Origin: Isosphaeraceae bacterium | Lineage (GTDB): Bacteria > Planctomycetota > Planctomycetia > Isosphaerales > Isosphaeraceae | DNA length: 35,380 bases | Reading direction: 5' to 3' | NCBI GenBank assembly: GCA_021324445.1 | Contig: JAJPJC010000314.1 | Location: forward strand, 1-35,380 | Part shown: one piece after another, positions 14,797 through 21,986 of the stretch | Numbering within the stretch: the first letter of the stretch is position 1 | Layout of the letters: every line of letters starts with the position of its first letter | Notes under the pieces: generated by a model | What the model saw: the letters and a program-made list of their open reading frames with translations, nothing else | Told to the model about the DNA's origin: nothing | The model's database searches: none | Translations under genes and position numbers: made by a program

Positions 14797-15177
14797 TTAG
14801 ACCCGGCGTTTCTTGGGCGGCCGGCAACCGTTATGAGGTAAGGGCGTGACGTCCTCGATGGCCTTGATCGACAAGCCGGAGGCCTGGATAGCGGTGATCG
14901 CGCTCTCCCGGCCGGATCCGGGTCCCTTCACTTTGACCTCGACCTCCTTGACGCCGTACTTGCTCGCGGCTGCCGCGGCGGTTTCGGCCGCGCGCTGGGC
15001 GGCGAATGGCGTGCTCTTGCGGCTCCCCTTGAATCCCACGGTCCCGGACGAAGCCCAGCACAACGCATCGCCGTTGGGGTCGGTGATCGTGACCGTCGTG
15101 TTGTTGAACGTCGCCTTGATGTGCACGACCGCCCGGCTGACGTTGCGTCGTGTCTTCCGCTTCTTGGCCTTGGCCAC
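14797..15177 (-). CDS. rpsK: 30S ribosomal protein S11
   Basis: A 126-residue S11. VVHIKATFNNTTVTITDPNG, GFKGSRKSTPFAAQRAAE and the C-terminal TPLPHNGCRPPKKRRV (NGCRPPKxRRV) are diagnostic. The start is the GTG at 15175-15177 giving MAKAKKRKTRRNVSRA, which matches family N-termini, with AGGAG 10 nt upstream. A longer frame from a TTG at 15198 would place the Shine-Dalgarno inside the coding region and is less likely. The 197-nt gap to rpsM is long for this operon and holds only weak GC-rich hairpins. Confidence 0.95.
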   Translation of the reverse strand: MAKAKKRKTRRNVSRAVVHIKATFNNTTVTITDPNGDALCWASSGTVGFKGSRKSTPFAAQRAAETAAAAASKYGVKEVEVKVKGPGSGRESAITAIQASGLSIKAIEDVTPLPHNGCRPPKKRRV

Positions 15178-15374
15178 GGTTGCGATGCTCCTGATCAATC
15201 CGGTTCTTGGTCCACTGAGGATCGTTCGGCTGCGACCGGCGGGGAATCGTCACAGCCCGACCACCTGGCCGGCGCGCCCGACCCCACTCTCGCGGCGCCA
15301 CGACGAGCCAGCGAGCCGTCGGACCGCCGGCTCTTGTCCGCGGTTGCGGCCGCGAGGACCCGCCGCGGGGTGGG

Positions 15375-15758
15375 TCAACGCAGCTCCTTGACGCCCTTCT
15401 TGCCGGCGACGGTCTTGCGGGGGCCTTTGCGGGTCCGGGCGTTGGTCCGGGTCCGCTGACCGCGGACGGGCAGCCCCTTGCGGTGTCGCAAGCCGCGGTA
15501 GCAGCCGATATCACGCAGCCGGGCGATGTTCTGCTGCAACTGGCGGCGAAGCTGACCTTCCACCGTGTACTCGTTATCCAGCAGCGAGGCCAGCTTGGCC
15601 AACTCGTCCTCGCTCAGGTCGCGCGCCCGCTTCTCCGGAGGGATCCCCGTCCGCTGGCAAAGCACGCCAGCCAGGTATGGCCCGATCCCGTAAACGTACT
15701 GGAGCGAGATGACCGTGTGCTTGTCGTTGGGGATGTCAACACCCAGGATTCGAGGCAT
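15375..15758 (-). CDS. rpsM: 30S ribosomal protein S13
   Basis: A 127-residue S13, which contacts the 30S head and P-site tRNA. MPRILGVDIPNDKHTVISL, then YVYGIGPYLAGVLCQRTGI, then IGCYRGLRHRKGLPVRGQRTRTNARTRKG are diagnostic. The basic C-terminal tail is KTVAGKKG. GGAGA lies 8 nt before the ATG. Standard position after rpmJ, although with a 137-nt spacer. Confidence 0.97.
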   Translation of the reverse strand: MPRILGVDIPNDKHTVISLQYVYGIGPYLAGVLCQRTGIPPEKRARDLSEDELAKLASLLDNEYTVEGQLRRQLQQNIARLRDIGCYRGLRHRKGLPVRGQRTRTNARTRKGPRKTVAGKKGVKELR

Positions 15759-15895
15759 CCGTCCAATCTCCGTGAAGACTCGTCAGAGGCCCTCCGATCC
15801 TCAGGACAGGCACCTCGGGCTGGGAGCCGGTCCCGCGGATCCTGGAGCCGCTCAGCTTGGTCGGGAAGGGGTCACCCTCCCTGGTCGGCGGCCGA

Positions 15896-16009
15896 TCAGC
15901 CTTGCCGCTGCTTGTGCCGGGGATTCGTGCAGATCACATAGACCTTGCCCTGGCGGCGGACGATCTTGCAGTTCTCACAGATCCGCTTGACACTCGATCG
16001 CACTTTCAT
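15896..16009 (-). CDS. rpmJ: 50S ribosomal protein L36
   Basis: A 37-residue L36, zinc-type: C11-x2-C14, C27 and H32 (CENC ... CTNPRHKQRQG). MKVRSSVKRICENCKIVRRQ is diagnostic. The ATG at 16007-16009 follows GAGGGAAG by a few bases. It is the first gene of this ribosomal block. infA, secY, adk and map, which often precede it, are absent; a YqeY-like gene lies upstream instead. Confidence 0.96.
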   Translation of the reverse strand: MKVRSSVKRICENCKIVRRQGKVYVICTNPRHKQRQG

Positions 16010-16018
16010 GGTTCTTCC

Positions 16019-16080
16019 CTCGTCGGGGAGCGATGACTGACCCGCCATTCGCCGGGCTCGAGCCCGGGGAGACCGACGAG
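16019..16080 (-). promoter_or_regulatory. Structured leader of rpmJ operon
   Basis: A perfect 16-nt palindrome CCGGGCTCGAGCCCGG (16052-16067) is enclosed by an 8-bp outer inverted repeat, CTCGTCGG (16019-16026) with CCGACGAG (16073-16080). On the minus-strand transcript the downstream outer arm CCGACGAG runs into the GAGGGAAG ribosome-binding site of rpmJ, so folding could mask it. A regulatory role is inference. Confidence 0.45.
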
Positions 16081-16133
16081 GCCCTGAAGCGGGGGAAACA
16101 CGATCATCCAGGCCAAGGCCGAAGAATGCTAGC

Positions 16134-16571
16134 TTACTCGCTCGGCCGCGCCGACGCAAGAGGAGACCGGAGCGCCCCGATCACGACTTTGACGTCGTCG
16201 CTGTCGACCGCCTGGCCGGCCAGCGCCTTCATGGCAATGCCCATGGCCATGCCGTCCTTGGGTGCGGCCTGGATCTGGTCGGCCAGCGGGGCCAGGGCCG
16301 CGGTGATCTGCTCCGGGCTCAACGTGGGCGGGACCCACGCGCGGATCAGCTCCAGTTCCTCGGGGCTGAAGGTGGTCAGCCCCGATTTCGCCTCCTTCAA
16401 CACCCCGCGCATCTTCTTGATCGCCTCGGTGTCGGACATCTCGGCGCCGGTGCCGAGGGTCAATTGAGCGATCCAGTAGCGCAGAAAGTTTGTGCGGACC
16501 GTGTCGCGCGCCTTCATCGCCTCGGGGAGTTGTCTTCGCATCCGCTGGACGATCGATGGGGAAGTGGACAT
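16134..16571 (-). CDS. GatB/YqeY domain-containing protein
   Basis: A 145-residue stand-alone YqeY-type protein, related to the C-terminal helical domain of GatB. MRRQLPEAMKARDTVRTNFLRYW at the N-terminus and TFSPEELELIRAWVP, then PKDGMAMGIAMKALAGQAVDSDDV, follow the family pattern (usual length about 150). The C-terminal kMgkvM-like stretch reads MGIAMKAL here. GAGGAGGG lies 7 nt before the ATG. Function in the family is poorly known; a role in tRNA-linked amidation is only suggested by the GatB resemblance. It lies upstream of rpmJ on the same strand. Confidence 0.85.
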   Translation of the reverse strand: MSTSPSIVQRMRRQLPEAMKARDTVRTNFLRYWIAQLTLGTGAEMSDTEAIKKMRGVLKEAKSGLTTFSPEELELIRAWVPPTLSPEQITAALAPLADQIQAAPKDGMAMGIAMKALAGQAVDSDDVKVVIGALRSPLASARPSE

Positions 16572-16636
16572 CGCAATCCCTCCTCGCCTCTGGAATCTGG
16601 AGACAATTGGTCCGCCCCGGGTTCGCCGCGAATCGC

Positions 16637-18049
16637 TCAACCGCGGGGCGTGTTCCCCTCGAAGAGTGGGGTGATGGGCTCGCCGGAGCAAAGCCGGATG
16701 GGTCGGTCGAGCCGGTCGCGCAGCTCGGTGGCCGGGTCGATGCCGAGCGCTTGGTAGACGGTCGCGGCCAGGTCGGCCGGCCTGTAGGGGCGGCTGGCCG
16801 GATACGCTCCCATCTTGTCCGACTGGCCGATCATCTGGCCGCCGCGCACGCCCCCGCCGGCGAAGACGGCCGAGAACACGGCCGCCCAATGGTCGCGCCC
16901 GTCGCGGCTGTTGACGTTCCCCGTGCTCTGACCGATCCGGGGCGTGCGGCCGAACTCGCCGGTCACGATGACCAGGGTCTGGTCCAGGAGCCCCCGGGCC
17001 GCCAGGTCATCGAGCAAGGCCGCCACCCCCTGGTCGGTCGGCGGCAGCAGGCGATGCTTCAGCGACTGGAAATTGGCCGAATGCGTGTCCCAGGTCTGGA
17101 CGCGGCCCAGGTTCACCTGGACCATCGGCACGCCCACCTCGACCAGCCGCCGGGCGAGCAAGAGCGACTGGCCGAACATGTGCCGGCCGTATCGATCGCG
17201 GAGGTGGGGATCTTCGTCGCCGAGGTCGAAGGCCCGGGCGACCTGGCCGGAGAGCAGGAGCGTATAGGCGCGCTCGACCTGGTCGCGGAACGGGTCCTTC
17301 GCCTGCGCCACCAGGGCGCCGAGCGGATCGCGTGCCGCGCTCAATCGGTCCAGCAGCGACTTCCGCCGGTCCAGCCGCTCGAGGGTCAAACCGGCGGGGA
17401 GGCTCAAGCCGTCGAAGCCGAACTCGGGCCGGCTGGGATCCTGGCGGACTTGCCACGGGTCGTGCCGCGGCCCAAGGAACCCGGCGTGCTGCCCCGGCCA
17501 GATCAGCGGACCTTCCATCAGGAACGTCGGCAGCAGCACCCCGCTGGGGATGCCGTCGCGCCGCGGCCGGATCGCGTCGACCGCCGAGGCGTAACAGGGA
17601 TAATCGTCGCGCGAGGCGACCTTGTCGAAGAAGGCCCCCGGCTGGGGATGGCCGGTCAGGATCTCATGGGTCGCGTTGAGATGGTTCCTGTACGAATGCG
17701 CCAGCGAGCGCACGACCGCCAGCTTATCGGCCCGCGCCGCCAGCCGGGGCAAGTGCTCGCAGTAGTGAATCCCCGGCACCGCGGTGTCAATCGGCCGGAA
17801 CTCGCCCCGGATCCCCGCCGGCGCCTCCGGCTTCATGTCGAACGAATCGAGGTGGCTGAGGCCGCCCGTCAAGAAGACCAGGATCAGCGATCGGGCCCGC
17901 GGCGATTCCGCGGCGCCCGCCGCGGCGGCACGCGCGCGCTTCGCCAGGATCTCCGGCCACGAGAGACCCAGCAGCCCCGAGAATCCCACCTGGAGGAACT
18001 CGCGCCGCAGGATGCCCACGGCGTGGCGGTGTGTCGTCTCCATCGGCAT
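16637..18049 (-). CDS. DUF1501 domain-containing protein, Tat-exported
   Basis: A 470-residue protein of the DUF1501 family (sulfatase/alkaline-phosphatase-like fold), abundant in planctomycetes. A twin-arginine type leader is at residues 14-30 (RREFLQVGFSGLLGLSW). Family motifs: ILVFLTGGLSHLDSFDMKP, then AVVRSLAHSYRNHLNATHEILTGH, then VIVTGEFGRTPRIG and GRDHWAAVFSAVFAGGGVRGG. The start at 18049 has a G-rich stretch 8 nt upstream; a second ATG two codons later is equally possible. In many planctomycetes DUF1501 genes are paired with DUF1549/PSCyt genes; no such partner is here. Substrate unknown. Confidence 0.93.
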   Translation of the reverse strand: MPMETTHRHAVGILRREFLQVGFSGLLGLSWPEILAKRARAAAAGAAESPRARSLILVFLTGGLSHLDSFDMKPEAPAGIRGEFRPIDTAVPGIHYCEHLPRLAARADKLAVVRSLAHSYRNHLNATHEILTGHPQPGAFFDKVASRDDYPCYASAVDAIRPRRDGIPSGVLLPTFLMEGPLIWPGQHAGFLGPRHDPWQVRQDPSRPEFGFDGLSLPAGLTLERLDRRKSLLDRLSAARDPLGALVAQAKDPFRDQVERAYTLLLSGQVARAFDLGDEDPHLRDRYGRHMFGQSLLLARRLVEVGVPMVQVNLGRVQTWDTHSANFQSLKHRLLPPTDQGVAALLDDLAARGLLDQTLVIVTGEFGRTPRIGQSTGNVNSRDGRDHWAAVFSAVFAGGGVRGGQMIGQSDKMGAYPASRPYRPADLAATVYQALGIDPATELRDRLDRPIRLCSGEPITPLFEGNTPRG

Positions 18050-18098
18050 CACGAATCCCCCCGCGCAGGAGCCCGGCCCACGCCGTCCCATCGTCGTG

Positions 18099-18120
18099 CA
18101 ACAATGTTTAACTTTATCTG
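18099..18120. promoter_or_regulatory. AT-rich divergent promoter zone
   Basis: A short AT-rich island (around ACAATGTTTAACTTTATCTG) in the 162-nt gap between the divergent DUF1501 and PPOx genes. It is much richer in A+T than its surroundings. Minus-strand TTAAAC/GATAAA-like and plus-strand TTTAAC-like boxes can be drawn, but no well-spaced consensus pair stands out. Confidence 0.3.
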
Positions 18121-18211
18121 GAACCAGGGAGCGAGGCAAGTACGCCCGCCCGTCCTCTTGTGCGGCGCGGGCCGATCGTGTTGGGATGTCTGGAGTCCTG
18201 GAGGAAACGAG

Positions 18212-18679
18212 ATGACCAAGCAACCACCGGATCCTCCCGATCCCCAGACAGCGATCGACCGGGCCCTCGCCGTGATCCAGGCCGATCGGTTCCCTTACCT
18301 GGCGACCGTCGACGGCGATCAGCCCCGGCTGCGGCCGATCTCGCCCCTGAAGACCGAGGGCTTCACCGTCTTCTTCGCCAACCTGCGGTCGTATCACAAG
18401 ACGGCCGAGATCGCGGCCAACCCCAAGGTCGAGCTATGCTACCTCGATGATCGTCATGACCAGGTGCGGATCACCGGCGTCGCCGAGATCGTCACCGATC
18501 GGGCGGTCCTCGAGGAGATCTGGCAGAGCAGTCCCCTGCTCCGCAAGTACCTGGGGACGATCGACAATCCCGAGCTGATCCTGTACTGCATCCGGCCCAC
18601 GCGGGTGCGGTTCATGCAAGAATGGGCGCTGACCTACGTCGAGGTCCCGTGGCAACAGTCGGACGAAATGGTAGACTGA
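18212..18679 (+). CDS. Pyridoxamine 5'-phosphate oxidase-family (split-barrel FMN) protein
   Basis: A 155-residue protein with the PPOx split-barrel pattern: FPYLATVDGDQPRLRPISPL, then GFTVFFANLRSYHKTAEIAANPKVELCYLDD, then QVRITGVAEIV. This resembles small FMN- or F420-binding 'general stress' type members rather than PdxH. GGAGG lies 7 nt before the ATG, which decides the start; the frame is open far upstream but that part is antisense to the DUF1501 gene. It is followed 69 nt later by a HAD phosphatase on the same strand. Substrate unknown. Confidence 0.88.
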   Translation: MTKQPPDPPDPQTAIDRALAVIQADRFPYLATVDGDQPRLRPISPLKTEGFTVFFANLRSYHKTAEIAANPKVELCYLDDRHDQVRITGVAEIVTDRAVLEEIWQSSPLLRKYLGTIDNPELILYCIRPTRVRFMQEWALTYVEVPWQQSDEMVD

Positions 18680-18748
18680 CTCGGTTTGGCCGGGCCGCGT
18701 GGATGCCGCCGATCCGACTCCGGGGCGACTGACGAGGAGGCGCTCGTG

Positions 18749-19606
18749 ATGGCTCAGGGACTGGGAACCGCGGTCGCGCAACGCCTGGCGGAGCTGCGCG
18801 GGTGCGCCTTCGACCTGGACGGCACGATCTGGGAAGGTCCCCGGCTGCTCCCCGGCGCGACCGCGCTGGTCGCGGACTTGCGCACCAGTGGGCTCAGGGT
18901 GGTCTTCGCCTCGAACTCCTCGCGGCACGCCTCGGGGGTGCTCCGTCATCGGCTCGCGGAGCTGGGAATCGTCGCGGGGCCCGAGGAGATGCTGGCCGCG
19001 CTGGACCTGGCCGTCGGGGAAGTCCGGCGCCGGCTCGGGCCGGTCCGGGTGCTGGCGATCGGCACCGCCGAGCTCGACGAGGTCCTCCGGGCGTGCGGAC
19101 ATACGATTGTCCCGGACGCCGATGCGCCGGACGCGCAGGCGGTCGTGGTCGGGATCGACCCGGACTTCAGCTACGATCGCTTGCGCGCCGCCGCGCGGAG
19201 CGTCGCCGCTGGGGCGGCCTTCTTTGCGGTCAACATGGATGCCCGGTACCCCGTCGGACCGGGGGAGTTCGATCCCGGCTGCGGCGCGCTGGCCGAGGCG
19301 ATCGCCGTGGCCGGCGGGGTCCGGCCGATCGGCATCGGCAAGCCGGAGGCACCGTTCTTCCGCGTCGCCATCGAACGACTGGGCTGCCCCCCCCATCGTG
19401 CGGCCATGGTCGGCGACAGCACCGCCTCCGACATCCAGGGCGGCCGCGCCGCGGGGATGTTCACGATCTGGATCGACCCGATCCCTCAAGGGCCCCCGCC
19501 AGGCTGCGTTGACCTGAGGGTCTCGGACCTGGAGGAACTGCACCAGCTCTGGCGCCAGGCCCGCGACGAATCCCCCCGATCGGCGGATCACGCCAAGACT
19601 CGTTGA
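18749..19606 (+). CDS. HAD-superfamily (class IIA) phosphatase
   Basis: A 285-residue HAD-IIA hydrolase of the NagD/phosphoglycolate/4-nitrophenyl phosphatase type. Motif I is FDLDGTIWEG with both Asp residues, motif II is FASNSSRHASG, the lysine motif is IGKPEAPFF, and motif III is MVGDSTASDIQGGRAAGM. The C2 cap lies between motifs II and III. GAGGAGG (18734-18740) lies 8 nt before the ATG; a GTG immediately before it could also be used. Substrate cannot be told. Probably co-transcribed with the upstream PPOx-type gene. Confidence 0.9.
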   Translation: MAQGLGTAVAQRLAELRGCAFDLDGTIWEGPRLLPGATALVADLRTSGLRVVFASNSSRHASGVLRHRLAELGIVAGPEEMLAALDLAVGEVRRRLGPVRVLAIGTAELDEVLRACGHTIVPDADAPDAQAVVVGIDPDFSYDRLRAAARSVAAGAAFFAVNMDARYPVGPGEFDPGCGALAEAIAVAGGVRPIGIGKPEAPFFRVAIERLGCPPHRAAMVGDSTASDIQGGRAAGMFTIWIDPIPQGPPPGCVDLRVSDLEELHQLWRQARDESPRSADHAKTR

Positions 19607-19633
19607 GCCTGGCAACCAGCCACCGCCCCATTC

Positions 19634-19653
19634 CGCCCGGCCGCTCCCGGGCG
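19634..19653. terminator. GC-rich stem-loop between convergent genes
   Basis: CGCCCGG (19634-19640) pairs with CCGGGCG (19647-19653) around a 6-nt loop, midway between the stops of the HAD gene and gatB. No T-tract on either side, so intrinsic termination is uncertain; it is the only candidate in this 74-nt convergent gap. Confidence 0.3.
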
Positions 19654-19680
19654 AGTTCCAGCCCCGTCCCGCGGCAGTCG

Positions 19681-21156
19681 CTAGGTTTGCATCTCGGCGA
19701 GCCGTGCCTCGAGCAGCTCGCCGACCAGCGCCGGGTTGGCCTTGCCGCCGGTCTGCTTCATCACCTGGCCGCGGAGGAAGCCCTTGACGGCCTCGGGCTT
19801 CTTCTTCCCCTTCTTCAGCTCCTCCAGGGCCTGGGGATTGGCGGCGATGGCCGCGGCGACCGCCGCGGCGATGGCGTCGCGGTCGGAGACCATCTGGTAA
19901 CCGCCCTGCGCGATGATCACCTCGGCCGGCTCGCCGGTGTCGATCATCCGGCCCAGGATCTCCCGGCCTTGATTGGTGTTCAACTCCTTGCGCGTGACCC
20001 GGTTGATCAGGTCGGCCAGGCCCTCGGGGCGAACCGGGAACTCGGCGAGGGTCAGCTTCTTCTCCTTGATGGTCCGCAGGACGTCCTGCTGGATCCAGTT
20101 GCTCGCCAGCTTGAACTCGCCGGTCGACCGGGCCACGGCGTCGTAATAGTCGGCGACATCCTGACCCTGCTCGACCAGGACGTTGGCATCATAGGCCGAC
20201 AGGCCATACTCGGTCTCGAACCGCCGGCGCCGGGCCGCCGGCAGCTCGCCGATCGACCCCCGGATTCGATCCAGCCAGGCGGCGTCGACGACCACCGGCA
20301 CCAGGTCGGGCTCGGGGAAATAGCGGTAATCGGCGGCGGTCTCCTTCTCGCGCTGGGGCCTGGTCACCTCCTCCACGTCGCTCCAGCCCCGGGTTGTCTT
20401 GGGCGCATCCTGGATGGTCTTGCCGTCCTCGAGCCATTTCTGATACTGCCGCTGGGCCTCGTAGACCAGGGCCTTCTCGACGGCCCGGAAGCTGTTGAGG
20501 TTCTTGATCTCGGCGATCGGGGTGGCGATCGTCCGGCCGTCCCGGGTGATGTGCAGGTTCACGTTGGCGTCGCAGCGGAGCGAGCCTTCCTGCATCTCGC
20601 AGTCGGAGACCTCCAGGTAGCGGAGGGTGAGCCTCAGCTCCTCCAGGCAGCCCCGCGCGTCGGCCGGGCTGCGGATATCGGGCTCGGTGACGATCTCCAT
20701 CAGCGGGATGCCCGCGCGGTTCAGGTCGACCTCGGAGAGGCCGCCGGACCCGTGCATCAGCTTCCCCGTGTCCTCTTCCAGATGAATCCGGGTCAGGCGG
20801 CAGCGGCCGCCCCCGCCCCCGTCCTTCCGCACCGGGATCTCGAGGTAGCCCCCGCGCGAGAACGGCAGGTCGTACTGGCTGATCTGATAGTTCTTGGGCA
20901 GGTCGGGATAGTAATAATTCTTCCGGTCCCACTTGGTGAACGGCGCGATCTCCGCGTTCAGTGCGACGGCCGTCTTGAGGGCCAGGTCGAACGCCGCGCG
21001 GTTCATCACCGGCAGCGTGCCGGGCAGGCCCAGCGAGACCGGGTCGGTCTGCGTGTTCGGCGGCAGGCCGAAGTCGGTGCCGCTCCAGGAGAACATCTTG
21101 CTCTCGGTCTGGAGCTGCACGTGGATCTCCAGGCCGATGATGATTTCGTAGTCCAT
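19681..21156 (-). CDS. gatB: Asp-tRNA(Asn)/Glu-tRNA(Gln) amidotransferase subunit B
   Basis: A 491-residue GatB, the tRNA-binding kinase subunit that activates misacylated Glu/Asp on the tRNA. YEIIIGLEIHVQLQTESKMF, LTRIHLEEDTGKLMHG, VDLNRAGIPLMEIVTEPD, RCDANVNLHI and EIKNLNSFRAVEKAL are diagnostic, followed by the helical and YqeY-like tail (VMKQTGGKANPALVGELL). The start at 21156 (MDYEIIIGLE) matches family N-termini although no strong ribosome-binding site is seen; an in-frame ATG 14 codons upstream is an alternative. It is separated from gatA by two unrelated genes. Confidence 0.96.
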   Translation of the reverse strand: MDYEIIIGLEIHVQLQTESKMFSWSGTDFGLPPNTQTDPVSLGLPGTLPVMNRAAFDLALKTAVALNAEIAPFTKWDRKNYYYPDLPKNYQISQYDLPFSRGGYLEIPVRKDGGGGGRCRLTRIHLEEDTGKLMHGSGGLSEVDLNRAGIPLMEIVTEPDIRSPADARGCLEELRLTLRYLEVSDCEMQEGSLRCDANVNLHITRDGRTIATPIAEIKNLNSFRAVEKALVYEAQRQYQKWLEDGKTIQDAPKTTRGWSDVEEVTRPQREKETAADYRYFPEPDLVPVVVDAAWLDRIRGSIGELPAARRRRFETEYGLSAYDANVLVEQGQDVADYYDAVARSTGEFKLASNWIQQDVLRTIKEKKLTLAEFPVRPEGLADLINRVTRKELNTNQGREILGRMIDTGEPAEVIIAQGGYQMVSDRDAIAAAVAAAIAANPQALEELKKGKKKPEAVKGFLRGQVMKQTGGKANPALVGELLEARLAEMQT

Positions 21157-21207
21157 GGGACGATCGCCATGCGTCAAGGAGGGTGGATTTGCCATCACGC
21201 CGAATGA

Positions 21208-21564
21208 TCAGGCTGCCGGACCAGGGCCCAGTGGCTGGGGTAGTTCTTCATAAGCCTCCGGGATGCCGTGGAGGCCGCCTCTCCGGATCTGCTCGAAGGT
21301 GCTCACTGTCAGGCCGATCGCGCGGAACAGTTCCGGCGCATCTTTCAGGTCCCTCTCCAGGAACGACCGGATCGAGGGCCGGGGATCCTCTGGCCCGTCC
21401 GGGAATTCCCGTGCGGCGAGGATAATGTTGATCCGACCCCAGTCCCAGTTGGGACGCACGAAGATTCGATAGTCATTCGGCGACCAATGCACGGACTCGG
21501 CGTATCGGCGAATCGCCTGGGTGATCCGGCGGATCTCCGGGATCATTTCTGTCGTTGCAGCCAT
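21208..21564 (-). CDS. Unrecognised 118-residue protein between gatA and gatB
   Basis: I do not recognise this family. The protein is mainly hydrophilic, starting MAATTEMIPEIRRITQAIRRY, with a central beta-like block WSPNDYRIFVRPNWDWGRINI and a helical C-terminal half ending in a proline-rich tail. No nucleotidyltransferase (GSxxxG) or HTH motif is visible. Its ATG lies 22 nt inside the 3' end of the HEPN-type gene, so the two are translationally coupled and likely act together. Codon use is less GC-biased than in gatA/gatB, which fits accessory origin. A two-gene toxin-antitoxin or signalling pair is one reading. Confidence 0.7.
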   Translation of the reverse strand: MAATTEMIPEIRRITQAIRRYAESVHWSPNDYRIFVRPNWDWGRINIILAAREFPDGPEDPRPSIRSFLERDLKDAPELFRAIGLTVSTFEQIRRGGLHGIPEAYEELPQPLGPGPAA

Positions 21565-21986
21565 GGGAGAACACCATCTGGATCCTGATTGAGTTGAGTG
21601 AAAAATGTTTGGGCCTCGATCGCAGTCCACCGCGATGCGGGCGCGTAGCGCAGCTCGTTGAGACGAGCCGATTTTTCCACGATAGAATCCCATTGATCGA
21701 GTGTCTTCTGAGCCCGCTTCGCGCTCAACCGCTTCGAGAGACCGGCCAGCAGGAGCAAGCCCTCCAGGTCATGGACTTCGAAGGCCCGAGGTAGATGCTG
21801 GAGATCGAGTCTCCGACAGATCCGCGCCTTGAGGTTGATCTCGAGGGCATACAGCCCCATCAGGATCGCGGAAGCGTGACGGCCTGCGTTGAGAAGAGCC
21901 AGAGCGTCGTCCAAACGGTCCCGCCACGCCACGTCCAGATCCGTGAGCGCGGCTCCGAGCTTGGTGTAGCGTTGATCCATCGCCAT
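21543..21986 (-). CDS. HEPN-like helical protein between gatA and gatB
   Basis: A 147-residue, all-helical protein that resembles HEPN-domain proteins: a long helix WRDRLDDALALLNAGRHASA, then ILMGLYALEINLKARICRRL, the characteristic FEVHDLEGLLLLAGLSKRL, and a last part KTLDQWDSIVEKSARLNELRY. The Rx4-6H RNase motif of toxic HEPN proteins is not evident, so ribonuclease activity is not supported. The ATG (21984-21986) overlaps the TAA of gatA in a TAATG junction; a second ATG follows two codons later. The stop overlaps the next gene's start. Confidence 0.7.
   Translation of the reverse strand: MAMDQRYTKLGAALTDLDVAWRDRLDDALALLNAGRHASAILMGLYALEINLKARICRRLDLQHLPRAFEVHDLEGLLLLAGLSKRLSAKRAQKTLDQWDSIVEKSARLNELRYAPASRWTAIEAQTFFTQLNQDPDGVLPWLQRQK

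Noticed and set aside
15178..15198. TTG start giving a longer S11
   Set aside because: The extension would contain the Shine-Dalgarno of the GTG start, and the S11 family begins at AKAKKRK.
16490..18211. Long N-terminal extension of the PPOx-family protein
   Set aside because: It is antisense to the DUF1501 and YqeY genes; GGAGG 7 nt before 18212 marks the true start.
19603..21207. 534-codon plus-strand frame antisense to gatB
   Set aside because: gatB on the minus strand is unmistakable; the plus frame is a codon-bias artefact.
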